A DNA stretch of 11,613 nucleotides from CAZLQR01 sp964404095 (GTDB lineage: Bacteria > Patescibacteriota > Microgenomatia > UBA1406 > GWC2-37-13), in the NCBI GenBank assembly GCA_964404095.1, contig CAYOIN010000023.1, forward strand, positions 1 to 11,613. Direction: 5' to 3'. Of this stretch, positions 7,126-11,562 are shown one piece after another. Each line of letters opens with the position of its first letter. The first letter of the stretch is position 1. The notes beneath the pieces were generated by a model. The model saw only the letters and a list, made by a program, of their open reading frames with translations. It was not told where the DNA came from and did not search any database. The position numbers and the translations under genes were made by a program.

Positions 7126-7131
7126 ATTATA
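7126..7131 (-). promoter_or_regulatory. Candidate -10 box for tRNA-Arg
   Basis: TATAAT on the minus strand lies at 7126-7131, giving a predicted start near 7119 and a precursor leader of about 10 nt before the mature 5' end at 7108. No good -35 is visible. It overlaps the plus-strand -10 box of the methyltransferase gene, so the two promoters share the same bases. Confidence 0.45.
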
Positions 7132-7133
7132 CT
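7128..7133 (+). promoter_or_regulatory. -10 box of the methyltransferase gene, leaderless
   Basis: TATACT (7128-7133) places the predicted start at 7140, the A of the ATG. No -35 match was found at 16-18 bp. A TATAAT at 7109-7114 is a second candidate and would give a ~19-nt leader. Confidence 0.5.
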
Positions 7134-7139
7134 ATACCG

Positions 7140-7703
7140 ATGTCTCCATACCTATACTTCGCACTCCTCATCTTCGAGGCGATGATGTTGATTGGGATCT
7201 CGATCTATCTTTTTTTTCTCATTTATTCGTCACTGAAAGGATCTCCCTACGTTCCCTCGAAAACAAAACAGCTACTCACCTTACTCGCGGTGATCAAGCC
7301 AACAAAAAAGACATCCATCCTGGAGCTCGGCTGTGGCGATGGTAGACTGTTGCGGCTTGCAGCGATGAAGTATCAGGCTTCTGGTCTTGGGATCGATATT
7401 AATCCGGTGGTTCTTCTGAAGGCAAAAATTGCGGCTTCACTGCAGAGGGTGCAGCACATCGAATTTCGTAATGTAAACATTAATCAACAGTCTCTGGATG
7501 GTTTTCAGCTCATCTATCTGTTTCTCATGCCAAAACTCCTTGCACAGCTTGCACCACGACTCAAAAAAGAACTCAAGCCCTCTACTCTCGTTGTTTCTCA
7601 TGGATTTAAGATTCCTACCTGCGATCGGTACATTACCCGGACACTTCTCGGAAAGCCATTCGACTTTTATTTCTACCGGTTCCCGAAACGAAAAGCACGT
7701 TGA
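7140..7703 (+). CDS. Membrane-anchored class I SAM-dependent methyltransferase (FAM173/ATPSCKMT-like)
   Basis: The 187-residue product starts with a transmembrane helix (about 5-29) and a short SPYVPSK segment (35-41). A Rossmann-type methyltransferase core follows. Motif I is ILELGCGDGR (60-69), which binds S-adenosylmethionine. The acidic residue at the end of strand 2 is D86 in GLGIDINP. Later strands include FQLIYLFLMP and a TLVVSHGF motif near the C-terminus. A membrane anchor, a PYVP-type segment, L-x-G-x-GDGR and a following 'NP' together resemble the FAM173 lysine methyltransferases, whose mitochondrial members modify ATP synthase c-subunit or ANT. This likeness is based on motif order and not on an alignment. 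The domain should face the cytoplasm next to the membrane. The TGA stop is embedded in the -35 box of the next gene. Confidence 0.8.
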   Translation: MSPYLYFALLIFEAMMLIGISIYLFFLIYSSLKGSPYVPSKTKQLLTLLAVIKPTKKTSILELGCGDGRLLRLAAMKYQASGLGIDINPVVLLKAKIAASLQRVQHIEFRNVNINQQSLDGFQLIYLFLMPKLLAQLAPRLKKELKPSTLVVSHGFKIPTCDRYITRTLLGKPFDFYFYRFPKRKAR

Positions 7704-7728
7704 TCTGAGGCTCTTTTTTTACTATAGT
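7700..7728 (+). promoter_or_regulatory. Promoter of the lysozyme-like gene, leaderless, overlapping the upstream stop
   Basis: TTGATC (7700-7705) is followed after exactly 17 bp by TATAGT (7723-7728). The predicted start at 7735 is the A of the ATG. The -35 contains the TGA stop of the methyltransferase gene (7701-7703). The spacer holds a run of seven T (7714-7720). Confidence 0.7.
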
Positions 7729-7734
7729 TAATGC

Positions 7735-8310
7735 ATGCGCAAACGAACGATATTTTGGATCGGGTTGTTTGTGATTCTCTTCGTTGCAAATCTCGCCATC
7801 GCTCTTACCTACACGCAGAAGGTACGCCGACTCGCGACCGCGAAGGCGGTGCTTGATGAAATTGATTCGGGGTATGAATACGAGCAGTCCTTTGCAAATG
7901 AAGGAGTAACCGGTGAAGCGATGATTGGCGACGGTCGGATTGCGAACCTCAAACGATTTTTTCGAAAATACAACTCACCACTCTATGATCATGCAGACGT
8001 GATCGTTGAGACCGCCGATCAGTACAAATTTGATTATCGCCTCATTCCCGCTATTGCGATGCAAGAGTCCGGACTCTGCCGAGTTATACCAAACGACTCA
8101 CATAACTGTTGGGGGTGGGGGATCTACGGCTCAACCGTTACTCGATTCTCATCCTATCCAGAGGCGATTCGTACGGTGTCGAAGGGTCTACGTGTGTACT
8201 ACATCGACAAAGGACTCACAACGACCGAGCAGATTATGGCCAAATACACTCCCTCTTCAAACGGGAGCTGGGCACGTGGGGTAAATACCTTCATACGAGC
8301 GCTTGAATAA
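7735..8310 (+). CDS. Membrane-anchored glucosaminidase/lysozyme-like enzyme
   Basis: The 191-residue product has an N-terminal signal anchor (about 6-25) and an extracytoplasmic domain. An NSPL motif (80-83) starts the domain. LIPAIAMQESG (103-113) carries the likely catalytic Glu at E111, and NCWGWG (124-129) forms the turn before the active-site cleft. A FSSYPEAIRTVSKGL stretch follows. The order E-SG, N-x-FG-like turn, F-S-EAI-L matches the GH73/lysozyme-like superfamily, which cuts the peptidoglycan sugar backbone. Cys115 and Cys125 could form a disulfide. It is a clear paralogue of the protein encoded at 9850-10428. An ATG at 7731 is out of frame; the one at 7735 coincides with the predicted transcription start. 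The exact bond cleaved (glucosaminidase or muramidase/transglycosylase) is open. Confidence 0.82.
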   Translation: MRKRTIFWIGLFVILFVANLAIALTYTQKVRRLATAKAVLDEIDSGYEYEQSFANEGVTGEAMIGDGRIANLKRFFRKYNSPLYDHADVIVETADQYKFDYRLIPAIAMQESGLCRVIPNDSHNCWGWGIYGSTVTRFSSYPEAIRTVSKGLRVYYIDKGLTTTEQIMAKYTPSSNGSWARGVNTFIRALE

Positions 8311-8315
8311 GCGCT
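8298..8315. terminator. Hairpin between convergent genes, possible two-way terminator
   Basis: A perfect inverted repeat AGCGCTT-GAAT-AAGCGCT covers the last codons and TAA stop of the plus-strand gene and ends 2 bp before the stop of the minus-strand gene. Its symmetry would serve both strands. Neither side has a T-tract, so it is not a textbook intrinsic terminator. A second, looser repeat (GGTTAC at 8316-8321 with GTAACC at 8334-8339) follows inside the minus-strand gene. Confidence 0.45.
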
Positions 8316-8317
8316 GG

Positions 8318-8953
8318 TTACTGCACGTTTCGGGTAACCTGGAGCTCTTGGGATAGTGAGTACTGTGTACCCATGCTCTTGGTGCGGGATGCGAACAGCG
8401 ATCCTCGCTTCTTCTTCTTCGACATCATTGCCTGGAGCCAGGTTCCTGACTCGCCAATCTTGAGGCGGAGTGTGCGAAGGAGAGAGAGTATGACCTCCAA
8501 GAAGGATGCGTCATAGAGCTTTGCGCCTTCTCGTGAAGAACTTAAGGTAAGTTTTTCGACGTCCTTCACCTCTTCGAGCAATGCCTGATTCTGGCGTTTG
8601 ATCATCGCAACCTCTTGTTTGACCTGTTCAATCAACTGCTGGATCTCTGCAATCTCGTTTTTGACCGTCACCTGTTCGTGATGTTCGTGAAAACGGAATA
8701 CCGGCTTTGCTTCTTTCTTCTTTGGCTGGTGAACTGCTTCTTGATGAGATGGTGCCCCGTGGCTCTCATGGCCGTAGTCTAGATCATCAAAATCTCCCAA
8801 AAACTGATCAAATGCACCCTTTGCGATGCCTCCCAGTTCCTGACCTGTTTTTTTCACAGCAGAACTACCCAGATCAGCAATGGTCTCGATTGGGTTGATG
8901 CCACGCAAATGAGCATGGGTCTTTTTTGTCTGTGCAGTCTTGGTCGCACTCAT
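8318..8953 (-). CDS. Coiled-coil protein of unknown function, Patescibacteria-type
   Basis: This 211-residue cytoplasmic protein has no signal peptide or membrane helix. A Lys/Thr/His-rich start leads to an Asp/His-rich segment (DFDDLDYGHESHG, about 54-66) and a basic patch (PKKKEAKP). A predicted coiled coil covers about 94-136. The C-terminal conserved-looking block is YDASFLEVILSLLRTL (147-162) followed by GTWLQAMMSKKKKRG (170-184). The layout of coiled coil, then a hydrophobic helix, then a Trp-containing basic end is like a small family I recall from Patescibacteria as DUF5660. I could not check this. Known members have no described function. It follows trigger factor on the same strand, but has its own leaderless promoter with TTGATT-17-TAAAAT. 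Confidence 0.7.
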   Translation of the reverse strand: MSATKTAQTKKTHAHLRGINPIETIADLGSSAVKKTGQELGGIAKGAFDQFLGDFDDLDYGHESHGAPSHQEAVHQPKKKEAKPVFRFHEHHEQVTVKNEIAEIQQLIEQVKQEVAMIKRQNQALLEEVKDVEKLTLSSSREGAKLYDASFLEVILSLLRTLRLKIGESGTWLQAMMSKKKKRGSLFASRTKSMGTQYSLSQELQVTRNVQ

Positions 8954-8959
8954 GATCGG

Positions 8960-8988
8960 ATTTTACTATAAGCCTAATAGGAAATCAA
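8960..8988 (-). promoter_or_regulatory. Leaderless promoter of the coiled-coil gene
   Basis: On the minus strand TTGATT (8983-8988) and TAAAAT (8960-8965) are separated by exactly 17 bp. The predicted start is 8953, the A of the ATG. The -35 lies inside the 3' end of the trigger factor gene. A TATAGT at 8965-8970 is an alternative -10 but has no -35. Confidence 0.7.
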
Positions 8989-9838
8989 GCGTCTTTTGCT
9001 TCCGCAGGAGCGCGGCGTAGAAGTAGGCATTCTGCATTGCTGCGGCCTTTTCTTTTTCGTCTTTAATTGATCCAAACAGCTTTTCGAGTTCTTCGTTCTC
9101 GACCGAGATCCCTTCCTTCTCAGCGATCTCATTCAGGATAAACTCGAGGCTGTGTGTTTCAACAATTTCTCGGAGCAACTGCTCACGAAGCTGTTCCATG
9201 GTTAGGTTTTTTGACTGGAGGTAGGTCTCGGTAGTCATTCCCAGCTTCTGGATGTCATCGATGAGCCGTGAAAGTCGTCCATTGAGCTCTTCTTCAAGAA
9301 TAAAGTCCGAGATCTCGATTGTCGAGGACTTCAAAAGCGAGGTAAGCATCTCATTGAGAAGCTCCTGCTGCAATCTTGATTTTTCTTTGTCATCTGGTTG
9401 CTTGATGTCCGAACCGGGCGTCCAGATATCTGCCTTTTTTTTGGCATTCTTCACTTCAGTAAGCTCCTTCTTGTAGTCGCCAAGGGTAACCGTTGGTCGC
9501 TCGGCAAGCGTAAAGATAAGCTCCCATGGCTCCTGATCCTTTGCCTTCTTCAGATCAACGCGAGGTGAAACAACTGGCTTCAAATCTTCCTTTTTTACAA
9601 TCTCGGCATAGAGATCGGGGAAGAGTGTTCTGATAATCTGTTGATAGATCGCTTCACGCTTAATGTGCTTTTCACCAAGCGCTTTTGGCGCCTTGCCTTT
9701 TCGATATCCCTCAACCTCAAGCTCTGCAAGAAGGGTCTGGAATGCCTTCTCGGACTCCTGCTCGATGGTTGCCCACGGAATGTTGACAGTTATCTCGAAG
9801 GTTCCTTTTGGAAGTTTCTTTACGGTATGCGTATACAT
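8966..9838 (-). CDS. tig: Trigger factor without a PPIase domain
   Basis: The 290-residue product is a shortened trigger factor, the ribosome-bound chaperone for nascent chains. The N-terminal ribosome-binding domain covers about 1-110 and carries the signature GYRKGKAP (44-51; GFRKGKVP in E. coli). A short bridge with VTLGDYKKE follows. The FKBP-type PPIase domain found in ~430-residue family members is missing. In its place is a charged linker (about 125-150). The C-terminal chaperone arms resume with an EEELNGRLSRLIDDI helix, a LGMTTETYL segment and the FILNEIAEKEGISVENEELE stretch. The frame extends upstream to a GTG at 9847, but the -10 box at 9849-9854 predicts transcription from about 9842, so the ATG at 9838 is the likely start. 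It lies downstream of the secreted glucosaminidase-like gene and upstream of the coiled-coil gene. Confidence 0.9.
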   Translation of the reverse strand: MYTHTVKKLPKGTFEITVNIPWATIEQESEKAFQTLLAELEVEGYRKGKAPKALGEKHIKREAIYQQIIRTLFPDLYAEIVKKEDLKPVVSPRVDLKKAKDQEPWELIFTLAERPTVTLGDYKKELTEVKNAKKKADIWTPGSDIKQPDDKEKSRLQQELLNEMLTSLLKSSTIEISDFILEEELNGRLSRLIDDIQKLGMTTETYLQSKNLTMEQLREQLLREIVETHSLEFILNEIAEKEGISVENEELEKLFGSIKDEKEKAAAMQNAYFYAALLRKQKTLDFLLGL

Positions 9839-9848
9839 AAGGATCACT

Positions 9849-9877
9849 ATTATAACGAAATATTCTCAGCCTGTAAA
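9849..9877 (-). promoter_or_regulatory. Trigger factor promoter, overlapping the stop codon of the upstream gene
   Basis: On the minus strand TTTACA (9872-9877) is followed after exactly 17 bp by a perfect TATAAT (9849-9854). The predicted start is about 9842, 4 nt before the ATG at 9838. The -10 covers the stop codon (9850-9852) of the glucosaminidase-like gene, so the promoter is nested in that gene's end. Confidence 0.75.
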
Positions 9878-10428
9878 CTCGCTTCTTCTAAACGCTCGAA
9901 TTCGGCGATAAACCGTTCGACACGAATCGACCATGTCGGACTCGCAGCATATTTGCGCCCAATCGCATCGATTGTGTCAGCGCCACGGTCGATATAGTCA
10001 TATCGCAGACCCTTTCCGACGGTCTGAATAGCATCAGCCCATGAAGGGAACAGAATGTATCCACCACCCCAACCGAACGGATTGTTCGATCCAGGATGCG
10101 TAAACTGACCAAAGCTCGACTCCAACCGAGTAATCGACGGCAGGAGGTAACAGTTGAGGCTATAGCTTGTACAGGTTGCCATAAACGCGTCAACCGAACC
10201 CACGAGCGGGGAGTTGTGCGCCTCAAGCACCTTTGTGAGCACACGACGCTTTACGATAAGGTCCTGTGCAGTATCTCTATGGGATACTATATTTACATTG
10301 GTATGTGCAGGCACCGGAACAAGAGCGGCCGATGATCCTGCCTCTAACTTCTGCGCATGCGCAGAAGGTGCGAAGATCATTAAGACCGTTAGAAAGGACA
10401 AAAACAAGTTTAGTGTTTTCATACCCAT
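9850..10428 (-). CDS. Secreted glucosaminidase/lysozyme-like enzyme
   Basis: The 192-residue product begins with a classical signal peptide: Lys4, a hydrophobic core at 6-19, and APSAHA-Q with likely cleavage after A25. The mature domain has NSPL (72-75), LLPSITRLESSFG (95-107) with the likely catalytic E103, and NNPFGWGGG (115-123). Next come FPSWADAIQTVGKGL and YDYID segments. The order is that of GH73/lysozyme-like peptidoglycan hydrolases, and the gene is a paralogue of the one at 7735-8310. Here the enzyme is released rather than anchored. Cys86 and Cys93 are placed differently from the paralogue's cysteines. Two in-frame ATGs, at 10428 and 10422, are possible starts. Both come right after a U-tract that ends a hairpin in the leader, so expression may depend on readthrough or on the hairpin. 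Confidence 0.83.
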   Translation of the reverse strand: MGMKTLNLFLSFLTVLMIFAPSAHAQKLEAGSSAALVPVPAHTNVNIVSHRDTAQDLIVKRRVLTKVLEAHNSPLVGSVDAFMATCTSYSLNCYLLPSITRLESSFGQFTHPGSNNPFGWGGGYILFPSWADAIQTVGKGLRYDYIDRGADTIDAIGRKYAASPTWSIRVERFIAEFERLEEASLQAENISL

Positions 10429-10478
10429 AAAAAAAGATCCTAAAGCTTTTCAGCGCTTGGCGAAAAACCTTAGGATCT
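10429..10478 (-). promoter_or_regulatory. Terminator-like hairpin with U-tract in the leader (attenuator or small RNA)
   Basis: On the minus strand the first ~50 nt of the predicted transcript form a long hairpin. The outer stem AGATCCTAA/TTAGGATCT pairs 10470-10478 with 10435-10443. After a small internal loop, GAAAA/TTTTC pairs 10447-10451 with 10462-10466, with a partly paired apical loop. Seven U follow at once (10429-10435), and the ATG at 10428 is the very next base. This has every mark of an intrinsic terminator placed between a strong promoter and its gene. It could be an attenuator, the end of a ~50-nt small RNA, or a 5' hairpin that protects the mRNA. Confidence 0.65.
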
Positions 10479-10485
10479 GAAGAGA

Positions 10486-10514
10486 ATTATAGCATGTTAC
10501 TACAGGTCTGTCAA
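10486..10514 (-). promoter_or_regulatory. Full-consensus sigma70 promoter
   Basis: On the minus strand TTGACA (10509-10514) and TATAAT (10486-10491) are both perfect and exactly 17 bp apart, and the -10 also carries a TGC extension. This is the strongest promoter in the window. The predicted start is about 10479, one base before the hairpin begins. Confidence 0.85.
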
Positions 10515-10550
10515 GGGGGTATTTTTACGACTTATAGCTAAATCGCCGCT

Positions 10551-10568
10551 TGAGGCTAATTAGCCTCA
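10551..10568. repeat. 18-bp perfect palindrome followed by T5
   Basis: TGAGGCTAATTAGCCTCA equals its own reverse complement. Five T follow at 10570-10574. It sits between two divergent genes, so no annotated transcript ends there from the left. It could be an operator for either promoter or the terminator of a short plus-strand RNA. A weak possible promoter for such an RNA (TTACTA-17-TATTTT, 10497-10525) is present but not convincing. Confidence 0.5.
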
Positions 10569-10598
10569 CTTTTTGCCAATAACATGGCTTGTTCGGTG

Positions 10599-10604
10599 TA
10601 TAAT
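10599..10604 (+). promoter_or_regulatory. -10 box of the GNAT gene, near-leaderless
   Basis: A perfect TATAAT at 10599-10604 predicts transcription from about 10611, after the ATG at 10607 and 2 nt before the in-frame ATG at 10613. No good -35 is present at 16-18 bp; TTGCCA at 10573-10578 is 20 bp away. Confidence 0.55.
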
Positions 10605-10612
10605 CAATGAGT

Positions 10613-11083
10613 ATGAAACCGATTGTTCGAAAGGCTGCAACTACTGATCTTGCAGCAGTCCAAAAGCTGAATAATGAGGTGTTTGAAGCTTCTAAAGACT
10701 ATGATCAATGGCTCAACATGGATTGGCCGTTTTCTGCTGAAGGCAGAGAATATTATCAAAAGGCACTATCAGATCCAGAGTACTCTTGTTACATAGCCGA
10801 AGTTGACGACAGACCTGTTGGATATCTTATCGGCAAGCTAAAGAACTTTGAATATAGAACGAACAGAACAGCCGAAATCGAAAACATGGGTGTTACATCT
10901 GAATTGAGAGGGAAAGGGGTGGGAACCATTCTCATCGATCATTTTAAAAAGTGGTGCAAAGACCAAGGCGCCAACTCAATTCGCGTTTCTACGTACTTCG
11001 GCTATGAACAGGCGATCGAATTCTACAAAAAACAAGGACTTGTTCCGCTCGACATTGTGCTTGAAGGAAAAATTGAAGAATAA
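10613..11083 (+). CDS. GNAT-family N-acetyltransferase
   Basis: The 156-residue product has the GNAT fold over its full length. IVRKAATTDLAAV begins strand 1 and helix 1. YIAEVDDRPVGYLIG (60-74) gives strands 2-4. MGVTSELRGKGVGTILIDHF (92-111) contains the acetyl-CoA pyrophosphate-binding motif RGKGVG at 99-104. FGYEQAIEFYKKQGL is the C-terminal motif B. The acceptor may be a small molecule or a protein N-terminus and cannot be predicted. Five of seven Arg codons are AGA, while lexA in the same window uses AGA for one of twelve. The gene also looks more AT-rich, so it may be a later arrival. An in-frame ATG at 10607 exists, but the -10 box favours the start at 10613. Downstream, tRNA-Asp lies convergent after 5 bp. 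Confidence 0.88.
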   Translation: MKPIVRKAATTDLAAVQKLNNEVFEASKDYDQWLNMDWPFSAEGREYYQKALSDPEYSCYIAEVDDRPVGYLIGKLKNFEYRTNRTAEIENMGVTSELRGKGVGTILIDHFKKWCKDQGANSIRVSTYFGYEQAIEFYKKQGLVPLDIVLEGKIEE

Positions 11084-11088
11084 ATCTG

Positions 11089-11162
11089 CGCGAATGACGG
11101 GACTCGAACCCGCAACCCCTTCCGTGACAGGGAAGTGCTCTAACCAATTGAGCTACATCCGC
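11089..11162 (-). tRNA. tRNA-Asp (anticodon GUC)
   Basis: The minus strand folds as a complete cloverleaf. The acceptor is GCGGATG/CATTCGC with one G-U pair. The D arm is GCTC/GAGC with loop AATTGGTTA, and the anticodon arm CTTCC/GGAAG has loop CTGTCAC, giving anticodon GUC. The T arm is GCGGG-TTCGAGT-CCCGT, with one G-U pair. The discriminator is G at 11089, the expected identity base for Asp. CCA is not encoded. Confidence 0.96.
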
Positions 11163-11171
11163 TTACACTGC

Positions 11172-11177
11172 ATTATA
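11172..11177 (-). promoter_or_regulatory. -10 box of tRNA-Asp
   Basis: TATAAT on the minus strand lies at 11172-11177. The predicted start near 11165 leaves a precursor leader of only about 3 nt before the mature tRNA. No clear -35 was found. Confidence 0.55.
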
Positions 11178-11226
11178 CCTAAGGCTCGATAATTTTGCAG
11201 TAGGTAAACCGTTTTGCTTGTCCTAA

Positions 11227-11235
11227 TGCTATAAT
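11227..11235 (+). promoter_or_regulatory. Extended -10 promoter of the small membrane protein, leaderless
   Basis: TGC-TATAAT spans 11227-11235. The predicted start, 11241-11242, coincides with the ATG at 11241. No -35 match was found at the usual distance. Confidence 0.65.
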
Positions 11236-11240
11236 ACGGT

Positions 11241-11516
11241 ATGTCAGCGGAACACGGTCACAAAGCACATGGTCCAAAAGAAACCTATCCTGAGATGGTC
11301 GGGCGACAGTTGCAAACACTCGGTATCGTCGCGCTTGCGACAACCGCACTTGCAAAATCACTTGAGAGGTTTTTCCCGTATGCAGTTCTTCTTGAAGCAG
11401 GAGCAATATTACTCCGGATCTTCGGTGCTCATAAAAGAAAACATCCCGAGAAACACGGGTTTTTTAAACGTCGAGCTATTGTTGCAGCATCGGGTGGCGG
11501 TGGCGGGCATCACTAA
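11241..11516 (+). CDS. Small two-helix membrane protein, unknown function
   Basis: The 91-residue product has a His-rich start (AEHGHKAHG), then two moderately hydrophobic segments at about 24-37 and 46-61 that could be a membrane hairpin. A basic stretch (HKRKHPEKHGFFKRR) follows, then a Gly/His tail (GGGGGHH). No known family is recognised. A leaderless extended -10 promoter at its start codon and a hairpin directly after its stop support it as a real gene. The His-rich ends could bind metal, but that is a guess from composition alone. Confidence 0.65.
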   Translation: MSAEHGHKAHGPKETYPEMVGRQLQTLGIVALATTALAKSLERFFPYAVLLEAGAILLRIFGAHKRKHPEKHGFFKRRAIVAASGGGGGHH

Positions 11517-11517
11517 C

Positions 11518-11534
11518 ACATCTCTGCGAGATGT
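11518..11534 (+). terminator. Hairpin after the small membrane protein gene
   Basis: A perfect 7-bp stem ACATCTC/GAGATGT with loop TGC begins 2 bp after the stop codon. No T-tract follows, so it may mark or protect the 3' end rather than terminate by the classical mechanism. Confidence 0.4.
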
Positions 11535-11544
11535 AGGTGTGACG

Positions 11545-11553
11545 TGGTAAAAT
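11545..11553 (+). promoter_or_regulatory. Extended -10 promoter of tRNA-Val
   Basis: TGG-TAAAAT (11545-11553) predicts transcription from about 11560, 3 nt before the tRNA. No clear -35 is visible. Confidence 0.5.
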
Positions 11554-11562
11554 TACATTACT

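Noticed and set aside
9839..9847. GTG start for trigger factor
   Set aside because: It lies upstream of the predicted transcription start and adds only three residues to a well-matched N-terminus.
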